From: Candidatus Omnitrophota bacterium
Lineage (GTDB): Bacteria; Omnitrophota; Omnitrophia; Omnitrophales; Aquincolibacteriaceae
Direction: 5' to 3'
Length of the DNA stretch: 53,289 nt
NCBI GenBank assembly: GCA_903820505.1
Contig: CAIJHQ010000010.1
Coordinates: forward strand, 1 to 53,289
Shown: positions 16,790 to 23,346 of the stretch, in pieces
Numbering within the stretch: position 1 is the first letter of the stretch
How the letters are laid out: every line of letters starts with the position of its first letter
Translations under genes and position numbers: made by a program
The notes under the pieces: model-generated
Database searches by the model: none
What the model saw: only the letters and a program-made list of their open reading frames with translations
Told to the model about the DNA's origin: nothing

Positions 16790-18816
16790 CAGGAGCGCCC
16801 TCCAAAGAAAAGAAGCAGAAGGATCAGCGTGATGAAAATATAGCTTAAATAAAGCTGGATGTGCCCCGTCTGGATCTGCTTGGCCTTTCGGGAGAGATCG
16901 GCAACAAGCTCTGACAAAGGTTTATAGACCCATTCATCCACATGATGCGTGATCTTTGACTCAAAACGTTGCGCAGTCCTGAGCATTGCATGACTTTCAT
17001 CATCCAGCTCAACACGACGGGTCGGTTGATAGAGAAAAGAAAAAATCCGTCGCAAAGGCTTGGAATAGCCTGTGGCCGTATACTGCATGCGAGGTTCAAG
17101 GCCCGGCATGCCGCAATCCCAGCTGGGACCGATCCGGACATGTTTCCTTCCAAAGGTCAACCGAAGAAGGATAACGGTTCCGAGCAGAAATACTGAAAGG
17201 ACCAAAACGATAAGAAGCGGGGAAAATTGGCTTGTCCCTGAGGGAGACATTAAAAACGCCTTTTGCGTTAATGCTGTCATCGGAATATCCGCGCCCGATA
17301 AAGATTTTGCCGCTTTCCCAAGAACAGGCACGATCCACGGCGCAGCCAACGCCAACCCGAAACAACTCACGGCCAGGACCCCCATCCCGGTTTTCATGGA
17401 TCCGCTCGCTTCATGCGCATGGGCGGCATGTTCAGACCGGGGCTTCCCTAAAAAGCTGATGCCAAAAGCCTTCACAAAACAAGTAGCCGCCAAAGCGCCC
17501 GCAAGCCCAAGAAGCGCTGCTAAAAGGGGTGAAAAAAAGCGCATGGCCGGGCTCGCGCCTTCGCATCCTAAAAGAAGCGCGATAAAGGTTAGCCATTCGC
17601 TTACGAAACCATTCAGTGGCGGAAGCGCGGCGATTGCCATAGCTCCGACCAAGAAAAAAACAGCGGTCCAGGGCATTTTCCGAATCAATCCTCCGAGACC
17701 CTCCATGTTCCGGGTGTGCGTTCCGGAAAGGACCGAGCCCGCACCAAGGAACAGAAGACCTTTGAATATTGCGTGGTTGATCACATGATAAAGAGCCGCG
17801 ATAAGAGCGAATCCTGCGTAAAGAGGCTGGTGAAGCGTTTTGAAGACAAGCGCCATCCCAACCCCCAAAAGGATGATCCCCATATTTTCGATACTGGAAA
17901 AAGCGAGCAATCTCTTCAGATCGTTTTCCATAAGCGCGTAAAGAATGCCAAGGAGCGTGGAAAGAATAGCGACCGCAAGGATCACATGACCCCACCAACC
18001 TGGCATTTCCCCTAAAAAATTAAAAAGAAACACGAGCAGCCCGTAGACAGCCGTTTTGATCATAACGCCTGACATGAGCGCTGAGACATGACTTGGTGCC
18101 TGCGGGTGGGCCTGGGGCAACCAGATGTGAAGCGGGATCACGCCAGCCTTGGTCCCGAATCCAATGAGCACCGCGAGGAAAACAACATTTTTAAGGGCCG
18201 GAGAAAGCGTGCCGGCAGCGGCTCTGAATGCGTCGAATGAAAAGGATCCGGCGTGGATATAAAGAAGCAAAAATGCGGCGGTAATAAAAGCGGTCCCCAC
18301 ATGCGTCATGATCAGATAAAGCGTCCCAGCCGATCGCGCCTCGGGTTTTTCGTGTTCAAAGACCACGAGAAAATAGGACGCCAGCGACATGAGCTCCCAG
18401 AAAAGGAGGAAATAGAAGGCATTTTGCACCGTCACTACGAAGAGCATGGCTAGTATGAAAAAATTGTAGAAGAATCCCAGGAGCGCGATGTTTTTCCTTT
18501 TCTGATATTCGCGGGTATAGCCGATCGCAAAGATGGAGGCGGCCAGAGAGAGGAAAGAAATGACAAGGAGGAAGAAGGCCGAAAAGGGATCCGCTGAGAG
18601 TCGCAAAGCGCCCACGGGAAAACTTCCCTCTAACTCCAGGGCCCATGGCTTTCCCGTGAGAAGGACGCCCAGTGAAAAAACGATGCCCGCAACACCCGCC
18701 AAAACGGCTAAGCCGTGGGTGACGCGGTTCGCTTTTTCTCCGTGCTGTTCAAAAAGAAATCCTGCGATCCCTCCCAAAACGTGGAACAGAATTTGAATGT
18801 AAAAGAATAATGCCAT
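16789..18816 (-). CDS. Ehr proton-pumping subunit, HyfB/HycC/NuoL-like
   Basis: 675 aa, close to E. coli HyfB (672 aa), with about 15 membrane segments. The core signature KAGVIPLHIWLPQAHPQAPSHVSA lies near residue 225 and IENMGIILLGVG near 305. A C-terminal extension includes a soluble loop (WDCGMPGLEPRMQYTATGYSKP near 560) typical of HyfB/HycC, then a last helix. It is the distal antiporter-like subunit and the first gene of the six-gene Ehr operon. A promoter-like sequence lies about 150 nt upstream. All six genes are spaced 15 nt or less or overlap, so they should be co-transcribed. Confidence 0.92.
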   Translation of the reverse strand: MALFFYIQILFHVLGGIAGFLFEQHGEKANRVTHGLAVLAGVAGIVFSLGVLLTGKPWALELEGSFPVGALRLSADPFSAFFLLVISFLSLAASIFAIGYTREYQKRKNIALLGFFYNFFILAMLFVVTVQNAFYFLLFWELMSLASYFLVVFEHEKPEARSAGTLYLIMTHVGTAFITAAFLLLYIHAGSFSFDAFRAAAGTLSPALKNVVFLAVLIGFGTKAGVIPLHIWLPQAHPQAPSHVSALMSGVMIKTAVYGLLVFLFNFLGEMPGWWGHVILAVAILSTLLGILYALMENDLKRLLAFSSIENMGIILLGVGMALVFKTLHQPLYAGFALIAALYHVINHAIFKGLLFLGAGSVLSGTHTRNMEGLGGLIRKMPWTAVFFLVGAMAIAALPPLNGFVSEWLTFIALLLGCEGASPAMRFFSPLLAALLGLAGALAATCFVKAFGISFLGKPRSEHAAHAHEASGSMKTGMGVLAVSCFGLALAAPWIVPVLGKAAKSLSGADIPMTALTQKAFLMSPSGTSQFSPLLIVLVLSVFLLGTVILLRLTFGRKHVRIGPSWDCGMPGLEPRMQYTATGYSKPLRRIFSFLYQPTRRVELDDESHAMLRTAQRFESKITHHVDEWVYKPLSELVADLSRKAKQIQTGHIQLYLSYIFITLILLLLFFGGRS

Positions 18817-18977
18817 TTTTATTAAAACCGCCTTTAGAATGACGCTAGTGAATGTTTTTTTAGGGTGGGAGGATTTGTTTCACAAACCCGATCCGGAGCA
18901 TCCCCTGCATTACGCCTCCCAAAAAACGCTTTTCCAAAATTCAAACCGTTTTCCATTGCAAAAACAGTCAAAACTCG

Positions 18978-19005
18978 ATTATATGTCCTTCGCTTTACCG
19001 CACAA
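18978..19005 (-). promoter_or_regulatory. Candidate promoter of the Ehr operon
   Basis: On the minus strand TTGTGC (19005-19000) and TATAAT (18983-18978) are 16 nt apart, just downstream of the arsR-like gene. The untranslated leader to the HyfB-like ATG would be about 155 nt. Called by eye from sigma70 consensus only. Confidence 0.4.
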
Positions 19006-19008
19006 TCT

Positions 19009-19344
19009 TTAGTCCTCGCCGAGACTCTTCAAAATCTTTTCGCTTTTTTTTAATTTCTTCCGGAGAAGTTCGGCGATCGGCCTTAATACTTTAAAAATAT
19101 CATGATCCTGCAAGCCGTAATAAACATTCGTTTTTTCCTGGCGGGCTGACAAAACCCCGAGATCCCGCAAGGTAGCCAGATGGCGCGACAAACTGGACTG
19201 CTCGATCCCCAAAGCCTGAACGAGCTTTCCCACGCTGGCTTCTCCGTCTTTGAGATATTCAATCACCTGAAGACGGGCGGGATGCGCCAAAGCCTTTAAA
19301 AAATCTGCTTTGATCTTGAACACCATGCCATCTTTTTTTTCCAT
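19009..19344 (-). CDS. ArsR/SmtB-family transcriptional regulator
   Basis: 111 aa. A winged helix-turn-helix spans about residues 12-85: LKALAHPARLQVIEYLKDGE, then LVQALGIEQSSLSRHLATLRDLGVL as the recognition helix, and the wing RQEKTNVYYGLQD. The metal-site cysteine motif of ArsR/SmtB (ELCVCDL) is replaced by SVGKLVQALG and there are no cysteines, so metal sensing at that site is unlikely. A basic tail (RKKLKKSEKILK) ends the protein. It sits directly upstream of the Ehr operon on the same strand, which makes it a plausible redox or energy-state regulator of that operon (inference). AAAGG lies 4 nt before the ATG. Confidence 0.88.
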   Translation of the reverse strand: MEKKDGMVFKIKADFLKALAHPARLQVIEYLKDGEASVGKLVQALGIEQSSLSRHLATLRDLGVLSARQEKTNVYYGLQDHDIFKVLRPIAELLRKKLKKSEKILKSLGED

Positions 19345-19463
19345 AAAACCTTTCTGCGCAGCGAGTTCGCTAATCTGTGATTATTTTTTTTAATAACTCT
19401 TTCGCCAAAAGGGACGATCTTTTTCACATTTATACCATCTAGAAACTCAAGCCAGCCAAAACC

Positions 19464-19492
19464 TGTTTTTGTTGTATTTTAAAACAAAAACA
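19464..19492. promoter_or_regulatory. AT-only perfect inverted repeat upstream of arsR-like gene
   Basis: TGTTTTTGTT (19464-19473) and AACAAAAACA (19483-19492) form a perfect 10-bp dyad with a 9-nt spacer, about 120 nt before the ArsR-type ATG. It could be an operator or, less likely because it lacks GC pairs, a terminator for the stress-gene unit upstream. Confidence 0.35.
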
Positions 19493-19532
19493 ACTAACAC
19501 AAATACGCTGCAAACACAACTAACGGAGCATC

Positions 19533-19739
19533 CTAATTCCAAGCTCCTGGACCGCGCCAAACCTTGCGAAGCTTGTCATCCTGTAATTTCTTTCGCAACG
19601 ACGATTTCAACCATAGCCGAATGAACCATCCGGCTCCCCCCAGGATCACAAAGACATGAAGCAAGAGTCTCCAAGATCGTAAGGAGTTCTCCCCTGCATT
19701 ATTTCCCAAAAAGGGTACGTCAGGTAATAAGTCGCGCAC
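19533..19739 (-). CDS. Small membrane-protein ORF, possible 3' part of a frameshifted gene
   Basis: 68 aa in a frame shifted against the ORF at 19646-19846. It has one clear hydrophobic segment (LLLHVFVILGGAGWFIRLWL, about residues 26-45) followed by a basic tail (KSSLRKKLQDDKLRK). The two frames meet at a T5 run (about 19707-19711), and joining them gives one two-helix membrane protein. Either two small ORFs overlap or a one-base indel split one gene. No family recognised. Confidence 0.4.
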   Translation of the reverse strand: MRDLLPDVPFLGNNAGENSLRSWRLLLHVFVILGGAGWFIRLWLKSSLRKKLQDDKLRKVWRGPGAWN

Positions 19740-19846
19740 AAAGCCCCTGCGTAAAGAAACAGAGTCCCCATGCTTTTACCGATACTCGGTCGCGCTATTT
19801 TATTGAGCTTCACGATTAGCTTTTCGGGACCTTGGGTCAAAGCCAC
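19646..19846 (-). CDS. Small membrane-protein ORF (GTG start), possibly frameshifted
   Basis: 66 aa. The GTG at 19846 has AAGGGG 6 nt upstream, a good ribosome site, so translation is likely. Residues 27-50 (MGTLFLYAGALCATYYLTYPFW) form one membrane helix; the N-terminus is basic. After about residue 47 the frame runs out without recognisable sequence, while the neighbouring frame continues with a second membrane segment. Its position at the end of the CarD-USP-EIIA-CBM48 gene set suggests co-transcription. Function unknown. Confidence 0.45.
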   Translation of the reverse strand: MALTQGPEKLIVKLNKIARPSIGKSMGTLFLYAGALCATYYLTYPFWEIMQGRTPYDLGDSCFMSL

Positions 19847-19919
19847 GGATTGCCCCTTTTTCCAGGAACGTTTTTCTAAACCGGCAGCTACTTCGCTTAA
19901 TTCACAAACTCAGCCAGTC

Positions 19920-20216
19920 TTACTTTACTTCCAAAACGGCGTTCTTAGACCCAAACTTATTGGCCACGGTCTTCTTGGCGCGCGGGTCATCGATCCACTG
20001 ACCATCCACGAAGAACCGGTACTCATACTTTCCGGACTTCAACGAAACTGATCCCTTCCAAACGCCCAGATAATCTTTTGTCATACGGCCGGCATTGGTG
20101 CGCCATTCATTAAAGGTGCCGCACACATTGACGCTTTTAGCCTGCGGCGCGGACAACTGAAATTCTACCGTTTGCTCACTTGTGCTCGTTCGAATTTTTG
20201 ACGGTACGATACTCAT
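19920..20216 (-). CDS. CBM48/AMPK-beta-like carbohydrate-binding protein
   Basis: 98 aa, a single stand-alone domain. EFQLSAPQAKSVNVCGTFNEW, then WKGSVSLKSGKYEYRFFVDGQWIDDP, is the glycogen-binding fold of AMPK-beta and isoamylase N-termini (family CBM48). The aromatic residues that contact sugar rings are present in the FNEW and W...G.Y.Y.F.VDG positions. There is no catalytic domain, so it should tether or sense glycogen-like glucans rather than cut them. A strong GGAGG ribosome site precedes the ATG. It follows the EIIA gene by 54 nt on the same strand; the shared operon hints at control of carbon storage (inference). Confidence 0.85.
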   Translation of the reverse strand: MSIVPSKIRTSTSEQTVEFQLSAPQAKSVNVCGTFNEWRTNAGRMTKDYLGVWKGSVSLKSGKYEYRFFVDGQWIDDPRAKKTVANKFGSKNAVLEVK

Positions 20217-20270
20217 TTCACACCTCCTCGTTTTTAAAACCCCAGCGCGATATTGCGCCCTTCTTCCAAT

Positions 20271-20756
20271 TCATATTCTATTTTCCGCCAAAACCATGAT
20301 ACGCGCTTCCTGTTCGCTAATGACTTTGATCACTTGCCCCGGCGTGACCGCTCTTCGGATCAACCCGACTACAAAATCATCACGCAGAAGCCTTGCTAAA
20401 CCGGCAAGGACGACCAAATGAACCCCCACAGGATTCTGCGGATAGACCATGAGAAAAAGCACATGAACCAATTCCCCGTCAAGCGCATGAAAATCAATGC
20501 CCTTTTTCGATACCGCCAAAAGACCTTGGGGTCTGGGGATCTCCTCCGATTTCACGTGGGGTATTGCGATCCCATTTCCAAGTCCCGTAGAACCTAATTC
20601 CTCACGCCGCATCAGAGCGGTAAACAAGAGTTTGGGATCCACCTTGGACTGAACCTCGTGGAACTTTCCCGCCAGTTTCCGGAGCGCTTCTTTTTTATTC
20701 TTAGCTTCAAATTGCAAGAGGATCGATGAGGACCCGATCAATTCAGAAACTTTCAT
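20271..20756 (-). CDS. PTS EIIA-type (PtsN/fructose family) regulatory phosphocarrier
   Basis: 161 aa, the length of PtsN. The phosphorylated histidine lies in GIAIPHVKS (about residue 73), preceded by ALMRREELGSTGLGNG, the normal EIIA-Ntr/Fru signature. There are no EIIB or EIIC domains and no PTS permease nearby, so this is likely a regulator rather than a sugar importer. It sits between the universal-stress and CBM48 genes, which suggests a role in carbon or energy state sensing. No rpoN or hpf is next to it, so the classic ptsN context is missing and the gene symbol is withheld. GAGAGG lies 5 nt before the ATG. Confidence 0.88.
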   Translation of the reverse strand: MKVSELIGSSSILLQFEAKNKKEALRKLAGKFHEVQSKVDPKLLFTALMRREELGSTGLGNGIAIPHVKSEEIPRPQGLLAVSKKGIDFHALDGELVHVLFLMVYPQNPVGVHLVVLAGLARLLRDDFVVGLIRRAVTPGQVIKVISEQEARIMVLAENRI

Positions 20757-20800
20757 ATTTACCTCTCTGGCCTCCGGTTGTGCTTCCCCGCCCCTTTTCC

Positions 20801-21580
20801 TTATTTCACCACCAACACAGGGCAGCTCGCTTCCTCCGCCATCGCATGAGAAAAGAGACGGAACCGATGGTCTCTCCAGTCTTCCAATTCACTTGCGCCA
20901 AGGATTAAAAGATCTGCTTTCCCGGCCTCGCATTCCGAAAGAAGAGTCTGTTTAATATCGCCATGCAGGATTTTGTGATCCACTTGTACTTTCCACCTCT
21001 CGAACAAGTATTGCGCCTGAGACTGAGCTGCTCTGAGGGAGAGCGCTGTGCCCGTTCCGATCGCAACAACCCTCACGTGAGCCTGTCCGTGCTTGTTCAA
21101 CATCGCCGCCATCCCAAGTGCCCGATCGCTGAACCTTCCGTTAACATGAGCTAAAAGGATTTCTTTAAAATCCCGTTTGAAGTTTTGAGGCACAATAAGA
21201 GTCGGGCCCAAGACTTCCTGAAGCACCCCTTTTAAATCAAACGAATCATCGCCTTTAAGCAAAACCAAAAGTTCGCAGGGGGAAAATTCTTTTAATGCGT
21301 TTTGTAATGAGTACCCGAAAATGACCGCATCCCACGCGATCCCGCTTTGGTCCGCCTGAGTCTCCAAAAAGTTCCTATAAAATTTTTCCGTCTCTTCTGG
21401 CTTTATTGCGGGCATTCGCGGCTCCTTGGTAGCAAAATTCAAGGATTCGAGAAGCCGTACCCGGACTTTAAATATTTTGGCCACCTGCACTGCGATTTCA
21501 AGAAGGTGGGGGAACGACCCCTTCTCCGGGGCCAAAACCAACACATCGGTGATCAACTTCTCTACGAGATGCTTTTGCAT
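20801..21580 (-). CDS. Universal stress protein (two-domain UspA family)
   Basis: 259 aa, the length of a tandem Usp protein. The C-terminal half (about 140-259) shows the UspA pattern: ILLAHVNGRFSDRALGMAAML at the first strand and helix, KADLLILGASELEDW, and the end SCPVLVVK. The ATP-binding G-x2-G-x9-G(S/T) motif is not intact (after LGAS the expected glycines are missing), so nucleotide binding is doubtful. The N-terminal half is more diverged. AAGGA precedes the ATG, which starts 2 nt after the stop of the CarD-like gene. Role by family: stress or stationary-phase survival. Confidence 0.8.
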   Translation of the reverse strand: MQKHLVEKLITDVLVLAPEKGSFPHLLEIAVQVAKIFKVRVRLLESLNFATKEPRMPAIKPEETEKFYRNFLETQADQSGIAWDAVIFGYSLQNALKEFSPCELLVLLKGDDSFDLKGVLQEVLGPTLIVPQNFKRDFKEILLAHVNGRFSDRALGMAAMLNKHGQAHVRVVAIGTGTALSLRAAQSQAQYLFERWKVQVDHKILHGDIKQTLLSECEAGKADLLILGASELEDWRDHRFRLFSHAMAEEASCPVLVVK

Positions 21581-21582
21581 GC

Positions 21583-22170
21583 TTAATCCTTATATGTAAG
21601 GATGTCACCTAGCCAAGGATGAGCCCTTAAATGCTTCCGGATCAGTGAGAACGCTTTTTTGACAGAGATCTTCAACACAACCGCTATTTCCTGGGCCAAG
21701 GCCTCAGCGGCATGCTTCACGATCTTGCTCTCCCCTCGGTCGCAGTACAGCTGCTTAGAAACTGCCATCAGTAGCACTTTAGCGAATGCCTGGGCTGTAT
21801 TCCCCTGCGCGACGGTTCGCAGCCGTAAAGAATAATTCTCGTTGGGGGAGGTTTCTGGTTCAGTCTTTCCGGAACGGAAAGAAGCGAAAATATTCTCCAC
21901 CTCTTTTTCGGAAATTGGGAGATGAAAACCGGATTGGATTGCTTGATGAACACCCACAAAATATCTTGAAAGGTGCTTCGCGGGCCGGACAGGCTCGATC
22001 CAATAACTCAATCCCTCTAACCCGCTGGGTTTCCCCACAATCCCTTTTACCAAAGAAAGCCCATGAATGGAATGAAAAAGAACATCCCCCCTCTGGAATG
22101 GCAACCCTTCCGTAGCGGCGGCATGTTCTGTTCGTGCTTTTTCAGTTCTCCGATCGGCCAAATCAAGCAT
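21583..22170 (-). CDS. CarD/CdnL-domain transcription factor
   Basis: 195 aa from the ATG at 22170, chosen because GGAGGTG lies 6 nt upstream; a longer frame to 22227 has no such site. Residues about 25-85 (FQRGDVLFHSIHGLSLVKGI) match the Tudor-like RNA-polymerase-interacting domain of CarD/CdnL/TRCF. The rest is helical (ALAQEIAVVLKISVKKAFSLIRKHL) and resembles the helical DNA-binding part of CarD in layout, though diverged. CarD proteins bind the polymerase beta subunit and stabilise open promoters. It heads the stress/carbon gene set and has a clear promoter (22252-22280), so it may control its own operon (inference). Confidence 0.72.
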   Translation of the reverse strand: MLDLADRRTEKARTEHAAATEGLPFQRGDVLFHSIHGLSLVKGIVGKPSGLEGLSYWIEPVRPAKHLSRYFVGVHQAIQSGFHLPISEKEVENIFASFRSGKTEPETSPNENYSLRLRTVAQGNTAQAFAKVLLMAVSKQLYCDRGESKIVKHAAEALAQEIAVVLKISVKKAFSLIRKHLRAHPWLGDILTYKD

Positions 22171-22251
22171 CTCGCACCTCCTGACGTTCTGAAAGTTACT
22201 GCTCATGGGATATATGGCTCTCTTCATATATTCCTATATGCTCATTAACGC

Positions 22252-22280
22252 ATATTACACCCAAAAAAGAGAACCGTCAA
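22252..22280 (-). promoter_or_regulatory. Sigma70-type promoter of the CarD-USP-EIIA-CBM48 unit
   Basis: On the minus strand TTGACG (22280-22275) and TAATAT (22257-22252) are separated by 17 nt. The transcript would have a leader of about 75 nt before the ATG at 22170. Within that leader CATATAggaaTATATG forms a small hairpin. Confidence 0.65.
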
Positions 22281-22348
22281 TGATAGCCCCCTGTCGCGAA
22301 ATCGAACTGAATGACTAATTTTAAGAGAAAAATGAGGATACCCTTGAC

Positions 22349-22380
22349 GAATGTCGCTTTAGATTGGAAAAGCGGCATTC
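22349..22380. promoter_or_regulatory. 12-bp inverted repeat upstream of the CarD-like promoter
   Basis: GAATGTCGCTTT (22349-22360) and AAAGCGGCATTC (22369-22380) pair with one G:T. The dyad lies about 70 nt upstream of the -35 of the CarD-like gene and next to the 22397-22430 terminator. It could be an operator or part of a compound terminator. Confidence 0.4.
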
Positions 22381-22396
22381 ACCTTTAGCCAAAATA

Positions 22397-22430
22397 AAAA
22401 ACCCAAAAGGAATGAACCTTTTGGGTTTTT
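22397..22430. terminator. Rho-independent terminator, 14-bp perfect stem
   Basis: AAAAACCCAAAAGG (22397-22410) pairs perfectly with CCTTTTGGGTTTTT (22417-22430) around a 6-nt loop. It is usable in both directions. On the minus strand it closes the island cassette plus repeat copy C before the CarD-like promoter. Confidence 0.85.
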
Positions 22431-22493
22431 GAAAGCTTAAATTTTAAAAACTGTGACGCTCTCACGTGACTATGGTGTCATACGCTCTTACGC

Positions 22494-22723
22494 ACCACGG
22501 ACGGCATCATACAGCTACCTATCTATGTATGTCAAACGTTGGCTCCACGGAGGTAGCGGTATAGACCCGATTTCCTGATGTCCAGCGATGTCCAGATGGT
22601 GAAACAGGGCCGAAAAATGTCCGTTTTGTCCGCTTTAGAGAGGTCGACATTTCAGCAACTATATATTGCAGAATAGGATAAGAAATGTCCGGCCTCAAAG
22701 GGCGGACATGGGACATTATGTCG
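22494..22723 (-). repeat. Intergenic element copy C
   Basis: 230 nt matching copy B apart from the 86-nt insert in B. It contains at least six ATGTCC/GGACAT hexamers in both orientations, including the inverted pair ATGTCCGGCC / GGGCGGACAT (about 22685-22709). Its end GGACATTATGTCG supplies the stop codon (TAA) of the gene at 22716-23339, so the element and that gene's 3' end overlap by 8 nt. Confidence 0.75.
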
Positions 22724-23339
22724 CAGAATTGTCTGCCTTTGCGGTCCCTGGAACGTGCTCCTTCATCCTCTCTTTCACCGATGCCTTCCATGCCGCATCC
22801 GCAAGGATGCCAACGACCTGTTCCATCCGGCTCTGCTTATCCCGAAAGATCTGCCGAGCGGCTGCTTTAGAAACCCTTACCGTGCAGTTATAGGTGGTAG
22901 AGTCAGACGGCTTTTTTTCAGCGGGAGGCTCTTCCTGCTTCTTTTTTCCGCGCCTCTTGGGAGTATCCAGCTTAACCGTCATGGAGTGAAGAAACGTGAC
23001 CGGGAGCTCGTCGCCCGGGATGCTTTCCAAGTGCTTCTCAAACTCCTTCGTCGTCTTCTCACTGCAAAAGAATTTCCGCCTATCAAAGATCACATCCCAG
23101 AGCGACAGGCTTTCAGACTCCTTGCCTGCGATCGTAATAAGACCTTCGGCGCCGTTATCCAGTATTATTTTTTTACTCTCACGCGATCCCCTTTTAATAG
23201 GAGCGGCGACCATTGTAGTGGCGCGTTCTTCTTCCTCCTGACGCACACAGTCCGCACACTTCGCCCGAGTCTCCTTCGAATCATCAAACGGTTCGATTTC
23301 CCCCATCAGCTTCTTGCACTTGGCGCAAATGATTTTCAT
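22716..23339 (-). CDS. Zinc-ribbon-like protein of unknown function
   Basis: 207 aa. The N-terminus has CAKCKKLMGE and, 17 residues on, CADCVRQ: two CxxC pairs that look like a zinc ribbon. The middle (60-125) is a compact mixed domain (GLITIAGKESESLSLWDVIFDRRKF). A Lys/Glu/Pro-rich linker (about 125-145) follows, then a helical C-terminus. No family recognised. It is the last gene of a four-gene cassette, 8 nt after its neighbour. Its stop codon lies inside repeat copy C, so the original C-terminus may have been altered when the repeat arrived. Confidence 0.65.
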   Translation of the reverse strand: MKIICAKCKKLMGEIEPFDDSKETRAKCADCVRQEEEERATTMVAAPIKRGSRESKKIILDNGAEGLITIAGKESESLSLWDVIFDRRKFFCSEKTTKEFEKHLESIPGDELPVTFLHSMTVKLDTPKRRGKKKQEEPPAEKKPSDSTTYNCTVRVSKAAARQIFRDKQSRMEQVVGILADAAWKASVKERMKEHVPGTAKADNSAT

Positions 23340-23346
23340 GATCCCA

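Larger units (their letters stand above)
22171..22715. other. Intergenic gap: promoter, dyad, terminator and repeat copy C
   Basis: 545 nt. From left to right it holds the leader and promoter of the CarD-like gene, a 12-bp dyad (22349-22380), a 14-bp terminator stem (22397-22430) and repeat copy C. No credible gene is seen; the ORFs 22519-22791 (minus) and 22666-22893 (plus) are readings of the repeat. Confidence 0.75.

Noticed and set aside
20271-20756. Classical nitrogen-PTS ptsN
   Set aside because: The domain fits, but rpoN, hpf and rapZ are not adjacent, so the specific symbol was not given.
22519-22791. Small minus-strand ORF similar to one at 10804-11022
   Set aside because: The likeness comes from the repeat copies B and C. 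There is no ribosome site and codons are not conserved as protein.
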